DNA of 64,000 bases from Phytohabitans rumicis (GTDB taxonomy: Bacteria > Actinomycetota > Actinomycetes > Mycobacteriales > Micromonosporaceae). The position numbers were made by a program, and so were the translations under genes. The stretch spans positions 1 to 64,000 of the forward strand of contig NZ_BLPG01000003.1 in assembly GCF_011764445.1 (NCBI RefSeq). The letters run 5' to 3'. This document shows, piece after piece, positions 15,851 through 23,913 of this stretch. A model generated the notes under the pieces. That model was not told the origin of the DNA and ran no database searches. It saw only the letters and a program-made list of their open reading frames with translations. Positions within the stretch are counted from its first letter, which is position 1; every line of letters starts with the position of its first letter.

Positions 15851-18796
15851 ATGGCGATGTATCCGGAACTGACCGCGCCACTGGTGGTCCTCCTCGCGGC
15901 GGCCGCCGCCTTCGTGGCCTTCCTTCTGCTGTTCCGGCCGGTACTGCGCCGGCTGGCGCTGCGCCAGGTGGTACGCCGCCCCGCCGAACTGGTCCTCGTC
16001 GTACTCGGGTCCCTGCTGGGTACGGCCCTGATCGTGGCGAGCCTGACCGTCGGCGACTCCCTGGACCGCTCGGTGCGCCAGGCCGCGTACGACGTGCTCG
16101 GCCCGGTCGACGAGTACGTCCGCTCGCCGTCCGCGCCGTTCGGCGACGAGGTGGCCGCCCGGCTGGCGCCGTTGCGGGCCGACCCGGCCGTGGACGGCCT
16201 CCTGACCACGCGCGGCGATCCGGCCGCGGCGCTGCGCCAAGACGGCGGACAGCGCCTAGCGGAGCCGCGGGCGATGGCCTGGGAGCTTGACTTCGCCGCC
16301 GCCGCGCGGTTCGGCGCGCCGTACCCGTCGGGCCTTTCCGTGCCGGACCCGGGACCTGGGCGGGCGGTCGTCAACGAGCATCTCGCCGACTCCCTGGACG
16401 CGGCTGCCGGTGACACCGTCCGGTTCTACGTGTACGGCCGGCCGCTCGACGTCACGGTCGCCGCGGTCGTGCCAGCGCACGGGATCGCCGGGATGGGACA
16501 GGGCGCGACGATCAACCGCAACGCGTTCTTCACACCCGGCACCCTGACCGGTCTGGCCCGGGCCGCCGGCCAGCAGGCGACAACGACCACGTTCGTGTCC
16601 AACCGCGGCGACGTCGAGAGCGGCGTCGCGCTGACCGACGAGGTCTCCGCGCGGGTGCGCGACCTGCTCGGCCCGCTGGCCAGCCGCGGCGCGGGACTGC
16701 AGACGCCGAAACGGGAGGTGCTCGACGCCGCCGAGCAGACCGGCAACGCGCTGGGGGCGTTGTTCCTGTTCGTCGCCAGCTTCAGCATCATCGCCGGCGT
16801 CCTGCTGATCGTGAACATCTTCGTCATGCTCACCGAGGAGCGGAAGGGCCAGATCGGCATCCTGCGGGCCATCGGCATGCGCCGGCGGCGGGTCTCCAGC
16901 GAACTGGTCATCGAGGGGGCGCTCTACACCACGGCGGCGGTGCTGCTCGGCGGCGTCATCGGGGTCGCGCTGGGCCGCGCCGTCGTCGTGCTCGCGCTCG
17001 GCATCCTCAACGGCTTCAACGGCAGCGGGAACCAGCTGTCGGTCGTCTTCACGGTCACCCCGACCAGCATCGTCAACGGCATGGCGGCGGGGTTCCTCAT
17101 CGCCCTCGTCGCGGTGGCGCTCACCAGCGTGCGCATCGCCCGTACCAACATCATCGCCGCCATCCGCGATCTGGACGCGTCTCCGCGGCGGCGGACCCGG
17201 CGGCGGCTCACCGCCCTGTCCGCCGCGGGGACCGCGGTCCTGGCCGTCGCGTCGGTCCCCGCGGTCGCCGCCGCGGCCGGCGCCGCGACCTACCTGCTGC
17301 CGGCGCTGGCCGCCGTGGCCGCCATCCCACTGCTGCGCCGGTTCTGGGCACCTAAGACCGCGTATACGGTCGTGGGGTTCGCCGTCCTCGGCTGGGGCCT
17401 GACCGCCCACATCGCCCGGCCGCACGTCTTCGACGACGCCGCCGCGTCCACCGCGACGTACATCGTCATGGGGTGCATGCTCACGTTCGGTGCGGTCCTC
17501 CTGGTCAGCCAGCACCAGGCGCTGCTGCTGCTCCCGCTGCGCCGGTTGATGCGCAGCCCGTCGGAGACCGGCCTGGCCACCCGGCTGGCGATCGCCTACC
17601 CCACCGCGAAGCGGTTCCGGACCGGGGCGACGCTGGCCATGTACTGCATCGTCGTGTTCGTCATCGTGCTGATGACGCAGATCTCGGCGATCATCAACGC
17701 CGGTGTCGACGACGCCGTGGCCGAGGCGTCCGCGGGCTGGACCCTGCGTGCCGACTACAACCCGTCCGCCGCGTGGCAGGACCCGGAGCGTGCGGTGAGC
17801 AGCGGAGAATACGCCGGCGTCGTGGCCGAGACAGTGACGTTGGTGACGGCGCCCGCGCTCGGCGACGACCCGCTCGGGCGCGGCGAGGACCTCCCGGTCC
17901 TCGCGGTGGGCATGCCGGACCGCCTCGCGGCGTCGGCACCGGCCCTGCAGGAGCGGCTGCCGGCCGCGCCGGACGACGTCGCCGCGTGGCGTCTGGCCGC
18001 CAGCGACCCGTCGTACGTGATCATCGATGCCTTCTACGGCGCCACCGGTGGCCCGCCAGGGGAGCCGGTGCGCCCGGGCGCCGCGATCACGGTCACTGAC
18101 CCGCAGACCGGCCAGCAGGTGGCACGCACGGTCGCGGGCGTGATGAGCAACGGCATCGCGTTCTACGGCATGGACGGCGGCGGGTTCCGCTACCCGGTGC
18201 TGATGAGCCAGGCCGCCATCGGCGACCAGTTCGGCGCCGTGGCGCGGCCGTCGAGCCTGCTGCTGCGGCTAGATCCGGGCAGCGACCCCGGCCAGGTCGC
18301 CGCGCGGCTCCAGGGGCAGTTCCTGACCAACGGGCTGGTGGTCACCGACCTGGCCCAATCGGTGCGCGACAACTTCGCCGCCAACCAGCAGTTCTTCACA
18401 CTCATGCGGGGCTACCTGGGATTGGGGCTCTTCGTCGGTGTGGCCGGCCTCGGCGTCGTCATGGTGCGGGCGGTGCGGGAGCGCCGGCGGACCATCGCGG
18501 TCCTGCGGGCGCTGGGCTTCAAGGCGCGTACGGTGCGCCGCTCCATCATGGGGGAGAGCACGTTCGTCGCCCTGGAAGGCGTCATCATCGGCACGGTGCT
18601 GGGGGTGCTGACCACCTGGCTGCTGTACCAGAACAGCCCGATGTTCGGCTCGCTCGACGTCCCATTCCCGATCGCCTGGGGGCAGATCGCCCTGACCGTC
18701 GGCGCCACGCTCGTCGCCTCGCTGCTCGCGACCGTCGGGCCGGCTCGCCGGGCGGCCCGGATCCGGCCGGCCGTCGCCCTGCGGATCGCCGACTGA
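15851..18796 (+). CDS. FtsX-like ABC permease (MacB type)
   Basis: The 981-residue protein has two FtsX domains. An N-terminal helix (VVLLAAAAAFVAFLLLF) is followed by a periplasmic-side region and a first FtsX block near residues 305-430 (SIIAGVLLIVNIFVMLTEERKGQIGILRAIGMRR). Several hydrophobic helices follow near 455-600. A second extracellular region and a final FtsX block lie near 860-980 (ERRRTIAVLRALGFKARTVRRSIMGES). Both EERxGxIGxLRAxG-like coupling motifs are present. With the ATPase it forms an exporter, probably for lipoproteins, peptides or envelope components; the substrate is unknown. The frame is intact over nearly 3 kb. Confidence 0.9.
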   Translation: MAMYPELTAPLVVLLAAAAAFVAFLLLFRPVLRRLALRQVVRRPAELVLVVLGSLLGTALIVASLTVGDSLDRSVRQAAYDVLGPVDEYVRSPSAPFGDEVAARLAPLRADPAVDGLLTTRGDPAAALRQDGGQRLAEPRAMAWELDFAAAARFGAPYPSGLSVPDPGPGRAVVNEHLADSLDAAAGDTVRFYVYGRPLDVTVAAVVPAHGIAGMGQGATINRNAFFTPGTLTGLARAAGQQATTTTFVSNRGDVESGVALTDEVSARVRDLLGPLASRGAGLQTPKREVLDAAEQTGNALGALFLFVASFSIIAGVLLIVNIFVMLTEERKGQIGILRAIGMRRRRVSSELVIEGALYTTAAVLLGGVIGVALGRAVVVLALGILNGFNGSGNQLSVVFTVTPTSIVNGMAAGFLIALVAVALTSVRIARTNIIAAIRDLDASPRRRTRRRLTALSAAGTAVLAVASVPAVAAAAGAATYLLPALAAVAAIPLLRRFWAPKTAYTVVGFAVLGWGLTAHIARPHVFDDAAASTATYIVMGCMLTFGAVLLVSQHQALLLLPLRRLMRSPSETGLATRLAIAYPTAKRFRTGATLAMYCIVVFVIVLMTQISAIINAGVDDAVAEASAGWTLRADYNPSAAWQDPERAVSSGEYAGVVAETVTLVTAPALGDDPLGRGEDLPVLAVGMPDRLAASAPALQERLPAAPDDVAAWRLAASDPSYVIIDAFYGATGGPPGEPVRPGAAITVTDPQTGQQVARTVAGVMSNGIAFYGMDGGGFRYPVLMSQAAIGDQFGAVARPSSLLLRLDPGSDPGQVAARLQGQFLTNGLVVTDLAQSVRDNFAANQQFFTLMRGYLGLGLFVGVAGLGVVMVRAVRERRRTIAVLRALGFKARTVRRSIMGESTFVALEGVIIGTVLGVLTTWLLYQNSPMFGSLDVPFPIAWGQIALTVGATLVASLLATVGPARRAARIRPAVALRIAD

Positions 18797-18863
18797 CGAT
18801 GAGGTGGCAGGTGTGATCGACATGCTGGAGCGCCAAGGGCGGCTGCCTAACCTGATCCGGGTT

Positions 18864-18880
18864 ATACCCCTGCCCCGTAT
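18864..18880. promoter_or_regulatory. Possible copper-type (CsoR-like) operator
   Basis: ATACCCC-TG-CCCCGTAT sits 48 bp before the DUF6153 gene. Its outer arms ATAC and GTAT are inverted around C-rich tracts, as in CsoR sites, although the inner tracts are not inverted. The association of DUF305 proteins with copper genes makes this worth noting. Confidence 0.25.
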
Positions 18881-18927
18881 CGGGTAACGTGGGGGCGGCT
18901 TGTCGGGGACGAGAGGTGGTGGATCGC

Positions 18928-19325
18928 ATGGCGGGGCAGCGCGCCGCCCTGCGGCTACTACTGGTCGTCCTGGTCACGCTCGGGGTCGCCGGCATGCACA
19001 CCCTCGGCCACCCCATGACAGTGGGCATGGCGGCGCCGTGCCGGCGGCGCAGCACATGACCCAGCCGACGTCGGTGGTGATGGACGTCGCCGATGAGGGT
19101 GTTGTTCGCGGCTTGGACCTGAGCCTCGATCCGTCCGGCGTGTGCCTGGCCATCCTGGTCGTGTTCTCGGTGGCCGCGTTGCTGGCCGCGTTGCTGTTGC
19201 GCGGGGGCCGGCGACCCTCCTCGAACCGTCGCCGCCGCCGGCTCGTCGGGCCCGCTGGACGCGGGCCGCCACCACCGGTGCCGGTGGGGCTTTACCTGGC
19301 CAACCTGTCAGTGCTGCGCATATAG
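18928..19325 (+). pseudogene. DUF6153-type small membrane protein, frameshifted
   Basis: It begins MAGQRAALRLLLVVLVTLGVAGMHTLGH, a membrane-inserted N-terminus with histidines. Then, after a one-base shift near 19035, it continues GGAVPAAQHMTQPTSVVMDVADEG and a second helix, VCLAILVVFSVAALLAALLL. This layout of two helices around a His/Met-rich loop is that of DUF6153 proteins. It is followed 92 bp later by a DUF305 gene, a common pairing. The function is unknown; His/Met content hints at metal handling. Confidence 0.55.
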
Positions 19326-19417
19326 ACCGCCCAGCCCGGTCGACCGTGTGGTCGTCACCAGGCGCTTCGTCGTGTCCATTCATCCGCGCAGACATCGATC
19401 AGAAAGGCCAACACTTC

Positions 19418-20035
19418 ATGACACGCGTCAACACGCGTCGCTTCCTGCTGCCCGCAGCCGCCGCGCTCGCCACCGTCATCCTCGCCGCAGGCTGCGGCGA
19501 CGGTGGGAACGAGGCCGGCGATTTGAACCACGGCGGTACGGCCTCGCCCACCGGGGCGGCCAGCTCGAATGCCACCTTCAACGACGTCGACGTGCGGTTC
19601 GCCCAGATGATGATCCCGCACCACGAGCAGGCCGTACAGATGGCGACGCTCGCCCAGACCCGGGCCAGCGACCCGCAGGTCAAGCAACTGGCGGTACAGG
19701 TCAAGGCCGCTCAGGACCCGGAGATCACCACGATGACCGGCTGGCTGACCACCTGGGGCCAGTCCACGGCGGCGCACGACAGCGGCCACGACATGGCCTC
19801 GATGCCGGGCATGATGTCCGACGACGATATGGCCAAGCTCAAGGCCGCCACCGGCACCGCGTTCGACCGGATGTTCGTCGACATGATGATCGCTCACCAC
19901 AAGGGTGCGATCCAGATGGCTCAGGACGAGCAGAGCAACGGAGCCCACCCGCAGGCTAAGGCTCTCGCGGCCACCATCGAGAAAACCCAGACCGCCGAGA
20001 TCACCACCCTCGAAACAATCCTCGAACGCCTGTAA
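19418..20035 (+). CDS. DUF305 lipoprotein
   Basis: A 205-residue secreted lipoprotein. The signal peptide ends in the lipobox LAAGC near residues 21-25. Two ferritin-like DUF305 repeats follow: FNDVDVRFAQMMIPHHEQAVQMA near residue 50 and FDRMFVDMMIAHHKGAIQMA near residue 148. The HH pairs and methionines are characteristic. A His/Met-rich linker (AHDSGHDMASMPGMM) lies between them, suggesting metal binding, perhaps copper. The exact role is not established. Transcription ends at the strong hairpin immediately downstream. Confidence 0.9.
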   Translation: MTRVNTRRFLLPAAAALATVILAAGCGDGGNEAGDLNHGGTASPTGAASSNATFNDVDVRFAQMMIPHHEQAVQMATLAQTRASDPQVKQLAVQVKAAQDPEITTMTGWLTTWGQSTAAHDSGHDMASMPGMMSDDDMAKLKAATGTAFDRMFVDMMIAHHKGAIQMAQDEQSNGAHPQAKALAATIEKTQTAEITTLETILERL

Positions 20036-20044
20036 CACGATCAC

Positions 20045-20088
20045 CCCGTGGTCGGGGCGTCCCCGCGCGGGGACGCCCCGACCACGGG
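20045..20088. terminator. Perfect 20-bp hairpin between convergent genes
   Basis: Two perfectly complementary 20-nt arms flank a GCGC loop, ten bases after the DUF305 stop and 19 bases from the end of the opposing monooxygenase gene. It can serve as a bidirectional terminator. No U-tract is present. Confidence 0.85.
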
Positions 20089-20106
20089 ATTGCGGGATCA
20101 GGGTGG

Positions 20107-21720
20107 TCACCGTGCTCGACTCGATAGCCAGCGTGATAGGTACGCGTCGAGGGTGGGTTCGTCGGGTCGGCCGGCGCGGTAGCCGATGTGGCCGTCCGGG
20201 CGGATGACGAAGACCGCGGTGGCGGTGCTGGTGATACCGAGGCGGCGCAGCGCCTCGGTATTGCTCGCGGTCTGAAGACGGTGCGTGTGCAGCAGATCGG
20301 GGTAGCGGTCGGTCAGATGGTTGATGGCGTCTGGCTGGATGTCGTCGTTCTGGACCCGAAGTAGGTGCCAGCGGGGTGCGGCGGTGATCTGGTGCAGGGT
20401 GGTGTCGTTGCCGTGGTGGCGCAGCGGAGCGTCGGGTAGGCGGTCGCCGGCTTTGAGGTGGCGGCCGCGTGGGTTCGGGCCGTTGGTCGATAGTGGACTG
20501 TGGCGGTAGTTGGTGGCGAGTTGGGAGATGGCGCGGAACGCGTAGGCGCGGCCGGTGTTGGCACGGGCGGCGAGCGGCAGGATGGCCGGTACGAGCCGGG
20601 TGCGGGCCAGTTGGATGAGCGGATTGGTGGACGTGGCGACGGTGAAGGCCCGGTTGGTCAAGCGGAGCACGAGCCGGCCGATGGGTGCGCGTTCGGTCTG
20701 GTAGCTGTCCAGCAGGGCCGGGTCGGTGACGCCGCGGAGGCCGTGGGCGAGTTTCCAGGCGAGGTTGGTGGCGTCCTGGATGCCGGTGTTCATGCCTTGG
20801 GCGCCGGCGGGGCTGTGGATGTGGGCGGCGTCGCCGGCGAGGAACACGCGTCCGGTGTGGTACCGCGTAGCGGCTCGGTGGTGCAGTCGGAAGTTCGTCA
20901 TCCATACCGGGTCGCGTAGCTGGACGGTGCCGCCGGTGTAGGCGTCGGCGAGCTTTTGGACCTCGTCCAGTGTGATAGTGGCGTCGGATGGTGCGGTCGC
21001 GGTGCGTGGGCGCATGGCCAGCAGTCGCCAGGTGGTGGGGCGGCCGAGGGGGAAGAACAGCAGCATCCCTTGTGTGGACAGGAAGGCGTGGGCGGCGTCG
21101 GCGTCGATGCCGTCGGCTTCGGTGTCGGCCAGGACGAAGGTTTGTGGGTATGAGCCGCCTTCGAATCCGATGCCGGCCAGCTGCCGGACGGTGCTGTGCG
21201 CGCCGTCGCAGCCGACGACGTAGCGGGCGGTGACCGCCTGCTCGTTGCTATCCGCCTGACGCAGGCGGCATTCCACGACGTCGCCGGCCTGTTCCATTGT
21301 GGTCAGTTCGGTGCGGCGTTCCACGGTGATGCCGGCGGTGTTGAGGTGTTCTTCCAGGATGCGTTCGGTTTCGGCCTGGGATAGGAACAGCAGGTATGGG
21401 TAGGCGGTGTCGTCCAGGCCGAGGTCGAACAGTGGCAGCGAGACGGTTCGCTTGCCGGTGTGCAGCCGTAGCTGGACGGCCGGGTTGCCGGCGACGACGA
21501 GGTGCTCGGTGATCCCGAGGCCGGCGAGGACTTCGAGGGTCCGCGGCTGGATCGCCAGGGCCCGGGACTCGTGGACGCGGTCGGCGGCACGGTCGATCAC
21601 GCGTGGGCGTACACCGTGGGCGGCAAGCTGCGCGGCCAGCGTCAAACCGGTCGGTCCGGCGCCGACGACCAGCACGTCAACTGCTTGGTTGTCGGGTTGG
21701 CTGACGACACCGCCGTCCAT
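20107..21720 (-). CDS. FAD-dependent aromatic monooxygenase (PheA/TfdB family)
   Basis: A 537-residue group A flavoprotein hydroxylase. FAD/NADPH motifs are complete: GAGPTGLTLAAQLAAHG (residues about 21-37), the central DG motif as YVVGCDGAHSTVRQLAG, and GRVFLAGDAAHIHSPAGAQGMNTGIQDATNLAWKLA. A thioredoxin-like C-terminal domain of about 150 residues (GRHLKAGDRLPDAPL onward) is typical of phenol hydroxylase and antibiotic-tailoring enzymes such as RdmE. It would hydroxylate a phenolic or polyketide substrate with NAD(P)H and O2. The gene is alone and convergent with DUF305. The substrate cannot be told. Confidence 0.9.
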   Translation of the reverse strand: MDGGVVSQPDNQAVDVLVVGAGPTGLTLAAQLAAHGVRPRVIDRAADRVHESRALAIQPRTLEVLAGLGITEHLVVAGNPAVQLRLHTGKRTVSLPLFDLGLDDTAYPYLLFLSQAETERILEEHLNTAGITVERRTELTTMEQAGDVVECRLRQADSNEQAVTARYVVGCDGAHSTVRQLAGIGFEGGSYPQTFVLADTEADGIDADAAHAFLSTQGMLLFFPLGRPTTWRLLAMRPRTATAPSDATITLDEVQKLADAYTGGTVQLRDPVWMTNFRLHHRAATRYHTGRVFLAGDAAHIHSPAGAQGMNTGIQDATNLAWKLAHGLRGVTDPALLDSYQTERAPIGRLVLRLTNRAFTVATSTNPLIQLARTRLVPAILPLAARANTGRAYAFRAISQLATNYRHSPLSTNGPNPRGRHLKAGDRLPDAPLRHHGNDTTLHQITAAPRWHLLRVQNDDIQPDAINHLTDRYPDLLHTHRLQTASNTEALRRLGITSTATAVFVIRPDGHIGYRAGRPDEPTLDAYLSRWLSSRAR

Positions 21721-21807
21721 GAGGCCACGGTACGTGGTGTCCGGTGCCGGAACGACCGGCTCGGCCTATTCGATCGCGCGCTGCGCCCTGGCGCGCGTCC
21801 TCTGACC

Positions 21808-21821
21808 TGGACCTTCGTCCT
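21808..21821. promoter_or_regulatory. Candidate DevR-like box upstream of zinc alcohol dehydrogenase
   Basis: TGGAC-CTTC-GTCCT matches the half-site pattern and 4-bp spacing of the boxes found in the dormancy island (inner GGAC/GTCC perfect). It lies 77 bp before the dehydrogenase start. A weaker match, GGGCG-GTTG-GTCCC, is at 21830-21843. Confidence 0.4.
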
Positions 21822-21897
21822 GTCTGCGGGGGCGGTTGGTCCCTTCCGGGCGGCCCGGCGCTCGGTGCAGCGTGGGGTGGAGGATTGGAGGCACACC

Positions 21898-22938
21898 ATG
21901 AAGGCACTCGTGTACGGAGGTCCGGGCCAGAAGTCGTGGACCGAGGTGCCCGACCCGACCATCATCGACCCGCGCGACGCGATCATCCAGGTGGACACCG
22001 TGACCATCTGCGGCACCGACCTGCACATCCTGGGCGGCGACGTCCCCGAGGTCGAACCCGGCCGCATCCTCGGTCACGAGGCGGTCGGCACGGTGGTCGA
22101 CATCGGCACCGGGGTCACCGGACTGAGCCGCGGCGACCGCGTCCTGGCATCCTGCATCTCCGCGTGCGGCGCATGCCGCTACTGCCGCGCGGGCAGCTAC
22201 GGCCAGTGCCGCAACGGCGGCGGCTGGGTTCTCGGCCACCTGGTCGACGGGGTGCAGGCCCAGTACGCCCGGCTGCCGTTCGCCGACCTGTCCACCTACC
22301 AGCTGGCCCAGAACATCGCCGACGAGGCGGCGGTCATGCTCGCCGACATCCTGCCCACCTCGTACGAGGTCGGTGTCCTCAACGGCCAGGTCCGGCCGGG
22401 CGACACGGTGGTGGTCGTCGGCGTGGGCCCGATCGGACTGGCGGCGATCCTCACCGCGCGGCTCTACTCGCCGTCGCACATCATCGCCGTGGACAAGGCG
22501 GAGAGCCGGCTGCAGGCGGCCAAGCAGTTCGGGGCGGACGTCGCGGTCAAGCCCGACGACGACCCGCTGGAGGTCGTCCAGGCGCTCACCGGCGGTCTCG
22601 GCGCCGACGTGGTGATGGAGGCGGTCGGTACACCTGCGGCCTTCGAGCTGTGCACCACGCTGGTGCGTCCCGGCGGGCGGGTGGCGAACATCGGCGTGCA
22701 CGGCAAGCCGGCGACGCTGCACTTGGAAGAACTGTGGATCAAGAATGTCACGATCACGACGGGGCTGGTCGACACCTTCTCCACGCCGGACCTGCTCAGG
22801 ATGCTCGGCACGGGTCAGCTCGACGTCGGTCACATGATTACCCACAGGTTCGCGCTCGACGACTTCATGGCGGCGTACGAGGTCTTCGCCAGGCCGGCCG
22901 AGACCGGTGCGCTGAAGGTCGTGCTGTCGCGGCAGTGA
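21898..22938 (+). CDS. Zinc-dependent alcohol dehydrogenase family protein
   Basis: A 346-residue medium-chain dehydrogenase. Catalytic zinc ligands are in TICGTDLH and GHEAVGTVVDIG. The structural zinc lobe is CGACRYCRAGSYGQC, and the NAD(P) Rossmann motif is VVVGVGPIGLAA. The C-terminal half carries VMEAVGTPAAFELC and GGRVANIGVHG. It resembles the isopropanol/threonine-dehydrogenase-like branch more than AdhP. ATG 21898 follows GGAGG. The next gene, a stress protein, starts 46 bp later, so the two are probably co-transcribed, in line with a stress or redox role. Confidence 0.9.
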   Translation: MKALVYGGPGQKSWTEVPDPTIIDPRDAIIQVDTVTICGTDLHILGGDVPEVEPGRILGHEAVGTVVDIGTGVTGLSRGDRVLASCISACGACRYCRAGSYGQCRNGGGWVLGHLVDGVQAQYARLPFADLSTYQLAQNIADEAAVMLADILPTSYEVGVLNGQVRPGDTVVVVGVGPIGLAAILTARLYSPSHIIAVDKAESRLQAAKQFGADVAVKPDDDPLEVVQALTGGLGADVVMEAVGTPAAFELCTTLVRPGGRVANIGVHGKPATLHLEELWIKNVTITTGLVDTFSTPDLLRMLGTGQLDVGHMITHRFALDDFMAAYEVFARPAETGALKVVLSRQ

Positions 22939-22983
22939 CGCCGGCATGACGTCCCGGGCGGGTTGGTGCTGGAGGAGGCCATC

Positions 22984-23655
22984 ATGACCGAGTACGAGAA
23001 TCGGCCGATCATGGTCGGGGTGGATGGGTCCGCCGGCAGCCTGGAGGCGGGGCGATGGGCCGCGGCCGAGGCGCGGCTGCACGCGTTCCCCGTGCGGGTC
23101 GTGTGCGTGTACTCCTGGCCGGCGCCGCAGATGCCGTTGGCGCCGCTGCCGTCCGACTGGACCGAGCAGTCGCTGCGCTCGGCGGCCGAGGAGGTCGTCG
23201 CGGCGGCGGTCGACGTCGTGCGGGCGCCGGCGCCGGACGTCGGCGTGACCGGATCCGCGATACCGGGGCTGGCCGCGAGCAAGCTCGTGGAGGCGTCCCG
23301 CGGGATGGGCATGGTCGTCGTCGGCCACCGCGGCCACGGCGGGCTCGCCGCGCAGCGGCTGGGTTCGGTGGCGTCCAAGGTCGCGGCCCACGCGCACGGG
23401 CCGGTCACCGTGGTCCGTCCGGGTACCGGCGACCGGCCCGGCCGCGAGGACACCATCCTGGTCGGGGTCGACGGTCCGCCGGCGTCGGACGCCGCCCTCG
23501 GGTACGCGTTCGAGGAGGCCGAGCGCCGCGGCGCATCCGTCCAGGCGCTGCACTCGTGGCAGGCTCCGGGCCCGCCCTGGCGCACCGGGATGGTCAGGCG
23601 CACAGAGCATTCCAGAGAGGCGGACGGACGATGTACTGGTATGACCACGGCATGA
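22984..23655 (+). CDS. Universal stress protein, second domain truncated
   Basis: The first UspA domain is complete: IMVGVDGSAGSLEAGRWAAAEARL at the start and VVVGHRGHGGLAAQRLGSVASKVAAHAHGPVTVV, the ATP-binding G-2x-G-9x-G(S/T) motif, near residues 112-145. The second domain begins ILVGVDGPPASDAALGYAFEEAERRGASVQALHSW but stops after about 65 residues, losing its nucleotide-binding half. The tail (RTGMVRRTEHSREADGRCTGM) looks non-native and runs 25 bp into the next gene. Tandem Usp proteins are normally about 290 residues; this one is 223. A deletion joining it to the next gene is likely. Confidence 0.75.
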   Translation: MTEYENRPIMVGVDGSAGSLEAGRWAAAEARLHAFPVRVVCVYSWPAPQMPLAPLPSDWTEQSLRSAAEEVVAAAVDVVRAPAPDVGVTGSAIPGLAASKLVEASRGMGMVVVGHRGHGGLAAQRLGSVASKVAAHAHGPVTVVRPGTGDRPGREDTILVGVDGPPASDAALGYAFEEAERRGASVQALHSWQAPGPPWRTGMVRRTEHSREADGRCTGMTTA

Positions 23656-23867
23656 ACGGCTGGGGATTCGCCATGATGACGCTCAACATGCTGCTGTTCT
23701 GGGGCGTTCTGGCCGGCGGGGGATATCTGCTCTATCGGTGGCTGCGTCGCGACGAGCCGTCGTCGGGGAGCGACTCGGCCCGCCGCCTGCTGGCCGAGCG
23801 GTACGCCCGCGGCGAGATCGACGACGAGGAGTACCGGCGGCGGCTCGAGACGCTGGCCGGCCGGTGA
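23631..23867 (+). CDS. SHOCT-domain small membrane protein
   Basis: A 78-residue protein with one transmembrane helix (GFAMMTLNMLLFWGVLAGGGYLLYRWL). Its C-terminal SHOCT motif, SARRLLAERYARGEIDDEEYRRRLETL, is the short oligomerisation domain often found at the ends of such proteins. ATG 23631 was chosen because the Trp/Tyr/His-rich start MYWYDHGMNGWGF is typical of this family. Confidence 0.85.
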   Translation: MYWYDHGMNGWGFAMMTLNMLLFWGVLAGGGYLLYRWLRRDEPSSGSDSARRLLAERYARGEIDDEEYRRRLETLAGR

Positions 23868-23913
23868 GGCTCACGAGCCGGTGCAGTTCGCCGTTCAGGC
23901 AGCTGCCGACGGC

